Positions 17,777-29,535 of a DNA stretch of 64,000 nt are shown here, one piece after another. The stretch is from Actinomycetota bacterium (lineage in GTDB: Bacteria > Actinomycetota > Actinomycetes > Actinomycetales > Dermatophilaceae): positions 33,906 through 97,905 of the forward strand of contig JAIUPO010000017.1 in assembly GCA_020160805.1 (NCBI GenBank), written 5' to 3'. The notes beneath the pieces are model-generated. The model did not search any database. It saw only the letters and a list, made by a program, of their open reading frames with translations, and had not been told where the DNA came from. Position numbers and translations under genes: made by a program. Each line of letters begins with the position of its first letter. The stretch's first letter is position 1.

Positions 17777-18181
17777 ATGACGGACCTGCTCGGCATCCCC
17801 GAAACCTTCCTCCCCGAGGACCCCGCGGCGGCGATGATCGCGGCGGGTGAGGAGCGCCCGGGGCGGGTGGCCGCCGCATACCCCGCCTCCTCGCTCGCGT
17901 GGGCGGTGCTCGCCGAGGCGGCGCTCGACGCCGACCACCCGGTCCAGGCCTACGCGTATGCCCGAACGGGTTACCACCGCGGGCTCGACGCCCTACGGCG
18001 CGCGGGCTGGCGCGGCCAAGGCCCGATCCCGTGGAGCCATATGCCGAACCAGGGCTTCCTCCGCGCGCTCGCCGCCCTCGCCAAAGCCGCCGGGGCGATC
18101 GAGGAAGAGGACGAGCGGGCCCGGTGCACCGAGTTCCTGCGCGCCTCCTCCGCCGATGCGGCCCGCGAACTTGGCCTTTAG
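17777..18181 (+). CDS. DUF3151-family protein
   Basis: 134 residues: LPEDPAAAMIAAGEERPGRVAAAYPASSLAWAVLAEAAL followed by AYAYARTGYHRGLDALRRAGWRGQGPIPWSHMPNQGFLRAL. This is the DUF3151 family, present across actinobacteria and often next to the class II aldolase, as here. The sequence looks like a TPR-like helical repeat; no catalytic residues or membrane segments are evident. Function unknown. Confidence 0.88.
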   Translation: MTDLLGIPETFLPEDPAAAMIAAGEERPGRVAAAYPASSLAWAVLAEAALDADHPVQAYAYARTGYHRGLDALRRAGWRGQGPIPWSHMPNQGFLRALAALAKAAGAIEEEDERARCTEFLRASSADAARELGL

Positions 18182-18196
18182 ATTTCGGGCCTGCGG

Positions 18197-18997
18197 ATGA
18201 CCCCCGACGACCTGCTCGCCACCTTCCACCAGCAGATTCGCCTCGGCGCGGGGGAGGGTTCGCCGCGCAGCACTCGGACCCGCCATGGCCACGTCTTCCG
18301 GATCTTCTCCACCGACCCCGACGATCCGTGGGCGATGGTCGATTGCCCGGAGGGCCTCGGCGACGACCCTAACCACGTGATCGCGGGGGAGCGCGACCAC
18401 TGCGAGGGGCTCGGCATACCCCTGGAGTGGAAGACCTATGCGTATGACGAGCCCGCCGACCTCGGCGAGCGCCTGCTCGCGGCGGGGTTCAGCCGGGGTG
18501 ATGACGAGGCGCTGATGCTCGGGGAGCTGAGCGACCTCGCCCACGACGTCCCGCTGCCTGCTGGGGTGACCATCCGGCGCGTCGCCACGCGGGGCGACCA
18601 GCGCCGCATACGCGCGCTCTATGACCTCGTGTGGGAGGGGGCGTGGGGTCGGGCAAGCGCGGATTCCGACGATGACGCCGAGCCGGTGGCGACCGATCCC
18701 ACGGAGTATGCGCTGCTCGCCGAAGGCTCTCCGGATGGCCCTATCTTGTGCGCGGCCCGTCTAAACCTCACTCCCGGAACGGAATTCGCCGGCATGTGGG
18801 GCGGCTCGACTCATCCCGACTGGCGCCGGCGCGGCCTCTTCCGGGCGATGCTCGCCGAGCGTGCCCGGTGGGCGCTGGCGCAGGGTTATCGGTATGCCCG
18901 CGTAGACGCCTCCCCCGATTCCGAGCCGATCCTGCGCTCGCTCGGGCTGCACCGGGTCTCGACGACGGTGCCCTTCGACTACCCCGCGAAAGGCTGA
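18197..18997 (+). CDS. GNAT-family N-acetyltransferase
   Basis: 266 residues with two lobes. The C-terminal lobe has the GNAT acetyl-CoA site: GMWGGSTHPDWRRRGLFRAMLAERARWALAQGYRYARVDAS, where RRRGLF is the Q/RxxGxG/A-like loop, followed by SEPILRSLGLHRV. The N-terminal 130 residues resemble a degenerate GNAT-like lobe. The acceptor substrate is unknown. It is 15 bp downstream of the DUF3151 gene and likely co-transcribed. Confidence 0.85.
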   Translation: MTPDDLLATFHQQIRLGAGEGSPRSTRTRHGHVFRIFSTDPDDPWAMVDCPEGLGDDPNHVIAGERDHCEGLGIPLEWKTYAYDEPADLGERLLAAGFSRGDDEALMLGELSDLAHDVPLPAGVTIRRVATRGDQRRIRALYDLVWEGAWGRASADSDDDAEPVATDPTEYALLAEGSPDGPILCAARLNLTPGTEFAGMWGGSTHPDWRRRGLFRAMLAERARWALAQGYRYARVDASPDSEPILRSLGLHRVSTTVPFDYPAKG

Positions 18998-19007
18998 TGT
19001 CGGCGGG

Positions 19008-19180
19008 CTAGCGGTTGATATTGAGCGGGCGGCGCACGGACCAGCGGGCCAGGAGAATCAGCAGGGCGCCGGCGGGGCACGGCATACAGCCACTCGACGC
19101 TGGCCGGTGCGGACCACTCGGGGTGGCTGGCATGGACGCCCGTCGATCGCGGTCCCCTGCCGGTGCAGCACGAAGGCGTG
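19008..19180 (-). pseudogene. Remnant of the 3' end of a membrane-protein gene
   Basis: Minus strand from a TAG at 19008: a frame ending AGALLILLARWSVRRPLNINR looks like a last membrane helix plus basic tail. Just upstream the matching sequence continues in another frame (HPEWSAPASVEWLYAVP), so a frameshift near 19075 separates two parts of what reads as one peptide. No intact start is present. I read it as a decayed gene end; weakly supported. Confidence 0.35.
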
Positions 19181-19218
19181 ATCAGGTCGTCTAGTCACCA
19201 ACGGAGGTGAGGCGAGGC

Positions 19219-19710
19219 ATGACATTCGAGGCGTATGTCGAGGCACGTGGCGCGGCGCTGCTGAGACTCGCCTACCTGCTCACCGGGCACGCACAGGATG
19301 CCGAGGACCTGGTGCAATCGGCGCTGCTGGATGCCCTCCGGCACTGGCGTCGCGTCGCGGCCTCGGCCTCACCCGATGCCTATGTCAAGAAGATCCTGGT
19401 CAACCGGCACCTGACGAACCGCCGACGCCGTTGGCATGGGGAGCGTCCGACGGATTTCGCCGACCCCGACGCGCCGCACGTGCCCGTTCTGCCGAGGTCG
19501 GACCTCGAGGACCGCGAGACCTTTCACGAGCAGCTCGGCCACCTGCCGCCGCGCGGGCGGGCTGTGCTGGTGCTGCGGTATTACGAGGATCTCGCGGATG
19601 AGCAGATCGCCGAATTGCTGGGCATCGCCGCCTCAAGCGTCCGGGCAACGGCCAGCCGAGCGCTGGCCGCTCTACGCGCGCAGGCAGATACATCGGAGGA
19701 ACGACGATGA
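19219..19710 (+). CDS. SigE-family RNA polymerase sigma factor (ECF), module 1
   Basis: 163 residues. Region 2: FEAYVEARGAALLRLAYLLTGHAQDAEDLVQSALLDAL with the DAEDLVQ core-binding motif. Region 4: LPPRGRAVLVLRYYEDLADEQIAELLGIAASSVRATASRAL, a helix-turn-helix for the -35 element. This matches the Streptomyces SigE-70 (SigE-family) ECF group. ATG 19219 is preferred, with GGAGGTGAGG upstream. The next gene starts within its stop codon (ATGA) and encodes a one-helix membrane protein, the likely partner or target. Confidence 0.9.
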   Translation: MTFEAYVEARGAALLRLAYLLTGHAQDAEDLVQSALLDALRHWRRVAASASPDAYVKKILVNRHLTNRRRRWHGERPTDFADPDAPHVPVLPRSDLEDRETFHEQLGHLPPRGRAVLVLRYYEDLADEQIAELLGIAASSVRATASRALAALRAQADTSEERR

Positions 19711-20774
19711 ACGATTCGGATGAGTACCGGATTCGCAGTGCGCTCCTGGCCGAGGCCGCGCAGGCCCCTGCACCGGACGGTTTGCTGGAGCGGGTCCAGG
19801 GGGCGGCTCGCGCTCGCCGTCGCCGGGTGCTGGGGGTATGGAGTGCGGCAGTCGCGTGCGTAGGGATCGTCGTGGCGTCGGTCGCGCTACGGGGTGTCAC
19901 CGGCCCCACCGCGCGGCCAGCCGCCCCGGGCGATGGGCCGACGACGGTGGCGGCAGCTCCGGCATACATCTCATGCGGCACAGGGGTCGACGTCGGCGAG
20001 CCCCTGCCCCAAGATCTTCCGCAGCCGAAGGGGGCCTATCTCTGCGCTTGGGGGCAGCGCACGTATCCAGGGGAGGGGACCTGGGAAGTCGTGGAGCTGC
20101 GCCGGGTGACGGGTGGCCTATCCGAAGTCTTGGCTGCATTCTCGGTAGTCGAGCGCGTCACGCCGGCACCACCCACGGGCTGCCCGTATGACGGCGTCAC
20201 GGGACCTCCCACCGTCATCCTCGATCTGGGCGACCATGCGGTCCTGGTGAGCCCGCGGTGGGGCGAGACGTGCAATCGGTATGTGGACTCGATTCGGGCT
20301 GTTGAGGCGATGGTGACCGAGGTGGTGTCGACCACGCGGGTGGGACAAATCGCGAGCCCGATGGCGGCGGCATCCGGGTGCCAAATGGCATACAAGAACG
20401 TTCTTGCGATGGAACCGTCGAAGGATGTTCCGGCCCTCCTTCAGATTGCCGCCCAGACCGGCCCGGTGACGGTGTGCGCGTATGACGGGAGCGATAGCAG
20501 CGAGCCGCCCCGGCTCGACGGGGCCGTCGTGCTCTTTCCGCGCGAGGTCGAGTTGCTACGCGCCGAGGTGGCCTTGGCCCGCCGGGACACCTTCTGCCGG
20601 GGAAACGAGCACTCGCTCTTTGCGATCGTCACCGGTTCCGATCCCGTGGGCTTCTCGCTCGCGGTGGCGCTGGACGGGTGCGCGGTGGGCGACTGGGGCA
20701 AGGTCTATCGCGGCAGTGATCGGCTGCGCGCCATCCTCAGCGACGCCCTCGCTGAGCATCCCGTGCGTCCCTGA
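19707..20774 (+). CDS. Single-pass membrane protein paired with the sigma factor (module 1)
   Basis: 355 residues. The N-terminal 38 residues are cytoplasmic (MNDSDEYRIRSALLAEAAQAPAPDGLLERVQGAARARRRR); one membrane helix follows (about 42-64, SAAVACVGIVVASVALRGV), then an extracytoplasmic domain with several Cys. The opening, ending in an Arg-cluster before the helix, is the arrangement of proteins encoded after SigE-family sigma factors. An anti-sigma role is plausible but no zinc (ZAS) motif is visible. It overlaps the sigma gene by 4 bp. Domain family not recognised. Confidence 0.75.
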   Translation: MNDSDEYRIRSALLAEAAQAPAPDGLLERVQGAARARRRRVLGVWSAAVACVGIVVASVALRGVTGPTARPAAPGDGPTTVAAAPAYISCGTGVDVGEPLPQDLPQPKGAYLCAWGQRTYPGEGTWEVVELRRVTGGLSEVLAAFSVVERVTPAPPTGCPYDGVTGPPTVILDLGDHAVLVSPRWGETCNRYVDSIRAVEAMVTEVVSTTRVGQIASPMAAASGCQMAYKNVLAMEPSKDVPALLQIAAQTGPVTVCAYDGSDSSEPPRLDGAVVLFPREVELLRAEVALARRDTFCRGNEHSLFAIVTGSDPVGFSLAVALDGCAVGDWGKVYRGSDRLRAILSDALAEHPVRP

Positions 20775-20794
20775 CGCGCATTTCTCGCCCACTG

Positions 20795-20873
20795 TGGGAG
20801 AGAACCTGGGCATACGCAACGGATCATTTCCGTTGCGTATGTCCATGTTCCGGCAATGGGCGGGAATGTGCGC
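20795..20873 (+). repeat. 79-bp intergenic hairpin repeat, copy 2
   Basis: Reverse-oriented relative of copy 1. The core hairpin is shorter here (arms 20811-20823 and 20829-20841) because two of the changes break the outer stem. It lies between the module-1 membrane protein and purA. The differences from copy 1 include CGTAC versus CATAC and GTACG versus GTATG. Confidence 0.8.
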
Positions 20874-20927
20874 GAGGGCGGGGGCGGCTAGCCTTTCGTC
20901 GGTTGACCCACCGACGAAGGGGAGTAG

Positions 20928-22217
<1,290 letters not shown>

Positions 22218-22219
22218 CG

Positions 22220-22591
22220 TCAGCGAATCACGAGGGCCAGCGCCTCGTGCGCTTCCTCGGCGCCGAAGCCGAGAGAGCGGGCGGTGTCGGCATACGCCCT
22301 GGCCGCCGACTCCAACCGATGTCGGGCCAGCCGCGCTGGCGGGACATGCAAGGCTGCGACGGTCGTTCCGCCGCCGCGGCGGGTCTCGACGAGCTTGGCC
22401 GCTTCGAGTTCCTGATAGGTCCGCGCGACCGTGCCATTGGCGAGCCCGAGGTCCTTGGCCAGTTGGCGCACCGGCGGAAGTCGTTGTCCCGCAACGAGTT
22501 GCCCTGTCTCGATCATGGTCGCCAGCTGTCGGCGCAACTGCTCATAAGGCGGCGTCGGATCGCTGAGGTCGATGGCGATATCGGCGCTCAT
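22220..22591 (-). CDS. GntR-family regulator, YtrA subfamily
   Basis: 123 residues: IDLSDPTPPYEQLRRQLATMIETGQLVAGQRLPPVRQLAKDLGLANGTVARTYQELEAAKLVETRRGGGTTV is the GntR winged helix, followed by only about 45 residues, the short C-terminus of the YtrA subgroup. ATG 22591 overlaps the stop of the membrane-protein gene upstream, so the two form one operon read leftward. It probably represses this operon through the TTGTATC/GATACAA palindromes at 23537-23605. Confidence 0.88.
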   Translation of the reverse strand: MSADIAIDLSDPTPPYEQLRRQLATMIETGQLVAGQRLPPVRQLAKDLGLANGTVARTYQELEAAKLVETRRGGGTTVAALHVPPARLARHRLESAARAYADTARSLGFGAEEAHEALALVIR

Positions 22592-23523
22592 CGAGATGCC
22601 CGGACGCTGGCCATCGTGTCGGACGATGCCTTGTCGACCTTGCGGGGAAGCAGGACGTTTGCGAGCAGGACAGCCGCGACGACGAGGCTGATCAGGCCAG
22701 CAACGACCAGCATTCCCGCAAAGAAGTCGCCGCCGCTGAGGCAATCGTTGCTGGTGAGTGCAGTGGCCATGACGAAGGCGATCGGCGCCGCCGTGCCATA
22801 TGCCGTAGCCCCCACGGCGCTCACCACGCGGCTCATCGCGTCGCGTCGCAGGCCGGTGTCGTATGCCGTGTGGCCGGCATCCGGATTCGCCCGGTCCCGG
22901 ATTGCTCGGCCGGCGACAACGGCGCTGCAAATGGTGGCGATCATGGCGAGGGCGGCGGGGATGGCATAGAAGCTTCCGGGGTAAGGGCCATTGGTATTGG
23001 TCTGCATCGTCGACTCGCCCCCGGGCAGGTCGAAGAGGCAGGAGGCCGTCAGGGCTCGTCCGGCCCGGCCCATGTCGTCCGGCGAAGCGGTCAGCACTCC
23101 CACGAGCAGCAGCGTGCCGAGCAGGACGACACCCAGGCTGGCAATCCACGTCCGCACGCGAGGGAGTAAGTCCGCGATCGTGCGGGTCAGCAGCGTGGCC
23201 GTCCGTCGCTCAGCCTTGGGCCGGCGAATCGTCAACTCGCCCAGCATGATGGCGAGCAAGACCGCACAGCCGGCGATTGCGGGTGCCGACATCGCGAGGC
23301 GCCCGAGCCCGACCTGCTGCGCGTTCAGCGCACCGATCGCCAGGGTCGCGCCCACCGCGATGCCGATCCAGCGCCATAGTGTCGTCCATTGCTCGACCGC
23401 GGCCAGGTCGGCTCCCGCCGCTTCGGCGCGCAGGCCGCGCGCGCTCACGAGGCGAATGACGGCCACGACCAGAACGGCCAGGAGAGCGAGACCGATGAAA
23501 GGGAATAGGAGTTGGACTGACAT
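22588..23523 (-). CDS. Multi-pass membrane protein in a YtrA-type operon
   Basis: 311 residues from ATG 23523. Reads as 6-8 membrane helices: near the start (VQLLFPFIGLALLAVLVVAVIR), two in the middle (IGIAVGATLAIGALNAQQVG, AIAGCAVLLAIML), SLGVVLLGTLLLVGVL, AIPAALAMIATICSAVVAG, GMLVVAGLISLVVAAVLLAN. Family not recognised; it resembles the membrane proteins (DUF1648-like layout) often placed before YtrA-type GntR genes. The operators sit just upstream of its start, so it should be derepressed by an envelope signal. No ABC ATPase accompanies it. Confidence 0.72.
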   Translation of the reverse strand: MSVQLLFPFIGLALLAVLVVAVIRLVSARGLRAEAAGADLAAVEQWTTLWRWIGIAVGATLAIGALNAQQVGLGRLAMSAPAIAGCAVLLAIMLGELTIRRPKAERRTATLLTRTIADLLPRVRTWIASLGVVLLGTLLLVGVLTASPDDMGRAGRALTASCLFDLPGGESTMQTNTNGPYPGSFYAIPAALAMIATICSAVVAGRAIRDRANPDAGHTAYDTGLRRDAMSRVVSAVGATAYGTAAPIAFVMATALTSNDCLSGGDFFAGMLVVAGLISLVVAAVLLANVLLPRKVDKASSDTMASVRASR

Positions 23524-23536
23524 GCGACGGCTCCGT

Positions 23537-23560
23537 CTTGTATCGTTGAACTGATACAAG
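23537..23560. promoter_or_regulatory. Probable YtrA-type GntR operator 1
   Basis: CTTGTATC n8 GATACAAG, a perfect 8-bp inverted repeat, 14 bp before the start of the membrane-protein/GntR operon. AT-rich against its surroundings. Confidence 0.7.
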
Positions 23561-23581
23561 GAAGCATGGACGCCGAGAGAG

Positions 23582-23605
23582 CTTGTGTCAAGTAGTTGAT
23601 ACAAG
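23582..23605. promoter_or_regulatory. Probable YtrA-type GntR operator 2
   Basis: CTTGTGTCAA n4 TTGATACAAG, an inverted repeat with one mismatch sharing the TTGATACAAG half-site of operator 1; the pair are 21 bp apart. Lies between the operon promoter and the end of the helicase gene. Confidence 0.65.
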
Positions 23606-23632
23606 TTTTGTAATGGGTTACCCCGGACGAGA

Positions 23633-25867
23633 TCAGACCCGGCGCAGCACCGTCATTCGGTGCGCCGCGCGCGTGAGTGCGACATAGAGCACCCGCACCC
23701 CACCCGGGGCTTCATCGATGATGGCCTCGGGATCGACGACGATCGTCGCGTCCCACTCCAGGCCCTTGGTCGACATGGGGTCGATGACGATGACGCGGCC
23801 GTCGAGGGCGCCGTCCAGCGGGGCCAGCCGATCGGCATACCGCATGGGCGTGATGATGGCGATGGAGCCCGCGACCTGCTCGCCCAAGACGTCCAGGGCA
23901 TCGCGGACTGAGACGAAAGTGTCCAGTGACAGCGGAGCCTCGGTCGGTGCAATACCCGTCTCGCGCACCGCATTCGGGATGTCCGCATCCGGCACGAGGG
24001 GGAGTATGACGTCCCGCGCGTAGTCAAAGATCTCGCGGGCGTTGCGATAGTTGGTGTCGAGGTGGAAGAGCCGGCGCGGCTGCGAGCCGAAGGCCTCCTC
24101 ACGCGCGGCTACCGCTTCGGCAGCGTCGGTCCAGGAGGCCTGCGCGGCATCACCGACGACCGTCCAAGAGGCGTATTCAGCTCGGCGGCCGATCATCCGC
24201 CATTGCATGGGCGAGAGGTCCTGCGCCTCGTCAACCAGCACGTGGGCGTACTCGGCCGGTTTCCCAATTTGCCCGCGTAGCAAGGCTTCTCGAGGGTCTC
24301 CAGGGGCGACTGCGGCGCCCGTTCGCATGGAGAGCGGACCGCCGAGACGCGCCCCATCCGGGCCCAATCGATCGTCCAATTCGTCGATCTCGTAGAACCC
24401 ACGATCCTCGTCTTGACCCTCTTGAACTGGGCCGACATGAGCGGACAGGGCATCGATCAGGGCAACATCGGCCACCGTCCATTGACCGCACGCCAAGGCA
24501 TCGCGCATCGACTGCGCGAAGGCCGCCAACTCGCCGTCAGTGAACACTCCACGACCATGGCGGTACGCCAGATCCGTGTCCGCGAGCCACAGCAAGACCT
24601 CGCGCGGATCGACTTGCGGCCACCACGCCTCCAGGAAGTCATCGACCGCCATCGACTGCTCGAAGGCCTCGAAAAAGTCCGCGCGTTCGCCAATCCGATG
24701 GGTGGCCCACGCGGCTTCCGCGAGCATGGTGCGGACGGCCTTCGCGGCCGCATTGCGGGCGTGTCCACGCAAGGCGCGGCGCCGAATGTCATCCAGCACA
24801 TGGACATTCAGGTTGATGGCCTGGCCGCCAACAAAGGCCCGGAAGCTCTCGGGTGCGCCAGGAACCCGCCCGCCGGCGGCGCGTTCCAACAGTCGACGCA
24901 CGCGCAAGGTGCCCTTGATGGCCGACACCTCGGGGCGATCGAGTCGGCCCGTCGACACGGCGTCGACGACATCACCGAGTGAGCGCAGCGTGACCGAGTC
25001 CTCGCCGAGCGAGGGCAGGACGCGCTCGATGTATGCGGTGTACGCACTCGAGGGACCGATGACGAGGACTCCTCCGGCCTCATACCGCCGCCGCTCGTTG
25101 TAGAGCAGGTATGCCGCCCGGTGCAGCGCCACGACCGTCTTGCCCGTGCCGGGGCCACCGGTGATCTCGGTGACGCCGCGGCCAGGGGCGCGGATCGCCT
25201 CGTCCTGGTGCCGCTGAATTGTCGCGACGATATCGCGCATCCGCGACCCGCGCGTGCGCGTCAGAGCGGCCATGAGCGCGCCATCGCCCGTGATCACCAA
25301 GTCGTCGGGGGCCGACGGCGCCATGAGATCGTCTTCAACACCGATGACCCGAGAACCACTGCTGCGCAATACTCTTCGCCGGATGACGCCCATCGGCTCC
25401 ACCGGAGTGGCGCGATAAAAGGCCGATGCCGCGGGGGCGCGCCAATCCACAACGAGCGGTTCGTAGTCCTCATCGCGCACGCCGAGACGGCCGATATAGC
25501 GCACTTCCCGATCCGCGTCGAGCCACCACTCGTCGGGCAGGTCGGCTGCGGGCGTGCCGCGATTGGCGCCAAGATCCACCATGTCGAGTCGGCCGAAGAC
25601 GAGGCCTTCGTATTGCTGATCAAGGGTGGCCTGGCGGCGAGCGGCGTTGAAGACCAGCGCATCGCGTTCGAACAGGCCGGTGATCTCCTCGTCGCGGATG
25701 TCGCCGCGCCGGTCGGTGCGGCCGCGCGACATCCCGTCTGCGGCAACGAGACTCGCGCGGTCACTGGCGCGGCTCAACTCGGCATACACGCGGTCCACGT
25801 GCGCTTGCTCATGGGTGATTTCCCGGGCGACCACATCGGCAGTCGACGCAGGGGAGGGGTTGCTCAC
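23633..25867 (-). CDS. HelD/HelR-like UvrD-family helicase (RNA polymerase-associated ATPase)
   Basis: 744 residues. The coiled N-terminus ITHEQAHVDRVYAELSRASDRA and the segment ARRQATLDQQYEGLVFGRLDMVD are typical of HelD proteins. Walker A is GGPGTGKTVVALHRAAYLLY (about 245). Walker B is VLVDEAQDLSPMQWRMIGRR, and the C-terminal LYVALTRAAHRM is the superfamily-1 motif VI. HelD proteins pull stalled RNA polymerase off DNA; the actinobacterial HelR form can protect against rifamycins. GTG start; I saw no rifamycin-associated element upstream. The protein is cytoplasmic. Confidence 0.85.
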   Translation of the reverse strand: MSNPSPASTADVVAREITHEQAHVDRVYAELSRASDRASLVAADGMSRGRTDRRGDIRDEEITGLFERDALVFNAARRQATLDQQYEGLVFGRLDMVDLGANRGTPAADLPDEWWLDADREVRYIGRLGVRDEDYEPLVVDWRAPAASAFYRATPVEPMGVIRRRVLRSSGSRVIGVEDDLMAPSAPDDLVITGDGALMAALTRTRGSRMRDIVATIQRHQDEAIRAPGRGVTEITGGPGTGKTVVALHRAAYLLYNERRRYEAGGVLVIGPSSAYTAYIERVLPSLGEDSVTLRSLGDVVDAVSTGRLDRPEVSAIKGTLRVRRLLERAAGGRVPGAPESFRAFVGGQAINLNVHVLDDIRRRALRGHARNAAAKAVRTMLAEAAWATHRIGERADFFEAFEQSMAVDDFLEAWWPQVDPREVLLWLADTDLAYRHGRGVFTDGELAAFAQSMRDALACGQWTVADVALIDALSAHVGPVQEGQDEDRGFYEIDELDDRLGPDGARLGGPLSMRTGAAVAPGDPREALLRGQIGKPAEYAHVLVDEAQDLSPMQWRMIGRRAEYASWTVVGDAAQASWTDAAEAVAAREEAFGSQPRRLFHLDTNYRNAREIFDYARDVILPLVPDADIPNAVRETGIAPTEAPLSLDTFVSVRDALDVLGEQVAGSIAIITPMRYADRLAPLDGALDGRVIVIDPMSTKGLEWDATIVVDPEAIIDEAPGGVRVLYVALTRAAHRMTVLRRV

Positions 25868-25918
25868 GACGAACTCTCGATCGGGCGGGGAAAGCTGCGA
25901 ACGTAAAAGTCTAGGACC

Positions 25919-26923
25919 TCACACGAGCCCCTGGCGCGCGGCCTCGACGCCCGCCTGGAAGCGCGTCTCGGCCCCGAGGGAATCCATCAGGTGGCGGACG
26001 CGCCGCTCGACGGTGCGATGGGAGATCCCGAGGCGGCGCGTGATCGTCGAGTCGGTCGCGCCGCTGGCCATCAACTTCAGAATGACCGCATCGCGACTCG
26101 CCGTCCCGCCGGCATCTCGGTCCATTTCCGTGGCCATCGGCACGGCGAGGGCCCAGAGGGTGTTCATGATGCGCACGAGGGCGGTGACGAAGGCCTTGTT
26201 GCGGACGAGTAGGGAGCCGTGACCGCTGGGATCAATATTGCTGAACTCGACCACGGCTGCTGATTCGTCGACGATGACTGTTGAGAAATGGACCGGTCCC
26301 ATCAGCCGGACCTCCTCACCACCGATGATTCGCTCCCGAAGCGCATCGAGGGTCCCCGGGGTGTCGAGCACCGCGTGGTCATAGATGGCCCGGATGTCGA
26401 TCGCCTCTCCCCGGGCGTTCCGGAAGAGCTCCTTGTGCGAGTTGTATGGGTCGAGGAGCAGCTGGCGGGTCCGGCGCGAGTCCGCGCGGATGCAGAGAAT
26501 CTCCTTGTTGGCGGCGGCCGTGATCGTCGCCGTCGCCGACGCGATATCCGCCAAGCTGCCGATATCGCGGTTGCCGGCGTCTGCGGACTGCACCTGCCGG
26601 GCGGCGGCATACACCTGATGCAACTCGCTGGCCGTGGCGCGCCAGGCGCGCGCTCGTCGCTCGGTGTCGGCGGCCCACGCCGGCAGAGCGATATCCGGGG
26701 CCGGGACCTCCCACGATCCGTCTGGCCCGATGATCACCAAGCCCCGGGTATGCAGCACGAGCGCAGCCTGCTCGACGAGTTGGCGGTCCATGCCTGAGGC
26801 GACGAGGGAGGTGACGCTGGGGTTGGCCTGGCCGATAATCCCCATGTAGACGAAGCTGATCTCTTCCTCGCTGATCGGGAAGCGAGCATCGTCGGCGCAG
26901 CCCTCCGGGCTCCGTGTCTGCAC
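25919..26923 (-). CDS. LuxR-type HTH transcriptional regulator
   Basis: 334 residues from GTG 26923, chosen because GAGGAAG lies about 10 bp upstream; the frame stays open to 27169 but those residues are low quality. The N-terminal part (ISEEEISFVYMGIIGQANPSVTSLV) is TrmB-like. The middle carries a PLD-like sensing region (RTRQLLLDPYNSHKELFRNA, IRAIYDHAVLD, VIVDESAAVVE). The C-terminus, ILKLMASGATDSTITRRLGISHRTVERRVRHLMDSLGAETRFQAG, is a LuxR helix-turn-helix. Proteins of this layout occur in actinobacterial specialised-metabolism clusters; none is visible beside it. Confidence 0.82.
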   Translation of the reverse strand: MQTRSPEGCADDARFPISEEEISFVYMGIIGQANPSVTSLVASGMDRQLVEQAALVLHTRGLVIIGPDGSWEVPAPDIALPAWAADTERRARAWRATASELHQVYAAARQVQSADAGNRDIGSLADIASATATITAAANKEILCIRADSRRTRQLLLDPYNSHKELFRNARGEAIDIRAIYDHAVLDTPGTLDALRERIIGGEEVRLMGPVHFSTVIVDESAAVVEFSNIDPSGHGSLLVRNKAFVTALVRIMNTLWALAVPMATEMDRDAGGTASRDAVILKLMASGATDSTITRRLGISHRTVERRVRHLMDSLGAETRFQAGVEAARQGLV

Positions 26924-27083
26924 GGGGAGATCTTCCTCGAACTGGCGGGTTTCCGTCAACGGCGGGGAACCCACAGGACTGGGCTTTACTTCTGAGTAGG
27001 TTTTTGTAAAACTTTCATTGGTTGATCCCGCGTCAACCCGCACGCAGAGCGCCGGTTCCCCCCAACCAGTGCGCCACGTGCCC

Positions 27084-27138
27084 ACGGCGCGGCGTCTCGG
27101 GGGAATCCCCCCCCCTGCTCCCCGAGACGCCGCGCCGT
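27084..27138. other. Long perfect hairpin in the divergent LuxR/purD region
   Basis: 19-bp perfect inverted repeat (arms 27084-27102 and 27120-27138, 17-nt C-rich loop). Neither neighbouring gene ends here, so it is not an ordinary terminator; it may insulate the two promoters, attenuate a leader, or end an unannotated small transcript. Confidence 0.6.
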
Positions 27139-27251
27139 ACCTATTTCCTCCGGGTCTTGTGCTCCTCATGGGGAGACGGGTCCGCTCGTACCTCGCGTCC
27201 CCGTCCCGCTCCTAAGCAGAAACCCCGCTCGGCTCGTGTGGTGACCTGGAG

Positions 27252-27294
27252 CGGCTGGGGCGACCCGGCGCGGCGGCTGGGGCGACCCGGCGCG
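27252..27294. repeat. Tandem 21-bp direct repeat upstream of purD
   Basis: CGGCTGGGGCGACCCGGCGC plus G at 27252-27272 recurs exactly at 27274-27294 (22-bp period). A recent local duplication or a double regulatory site. Confidence 0.7.
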
Positions 27295-27351
27295 ACGGCC
27301 GGATGGCGGGCGGGGCGGCGACCTAGCGGATGGGCACATAGGCTTGCGCGC

Positions 27352-28638
<1,287 letters not shown>

Positions 28639-28656
28639 AGATCATTGGGAGAGAAC

Positions 28657-29535
<879 letters not shown>

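Larger units (their letters stand above)
26924..27351. other. 428-bp intergenic region between LuxR-type gene and purD
   Basis: No gene. It holds an AT-rich stretch near 27000-27020 (a probable promoter for the LuxR-type gene on the minus strand), a long hairpin (27084-27138) and a 21-bp direct repeat (27252-27294). A short frame continuing the LuxR reading frame upstream is not credible as coding. Confidence 0.6.

Noticed and set aside
16583..17977. 464-residue frame opposite the aldolase
   Set aside because: Shadow of the aldolase gene; no motif.
25868..25918. Rifamycin-associated element before the HelD-like gene
   Set aside because: I looked for the inverted repeat expected upstream of HelR genes and saw none.
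26924..27169. N-terminal extension of the LuxR-type regulator up to 27169
   Set aside because: Residues are low complexity, run through the 19-bp hairpin, and a good ribosome site favours 26923.
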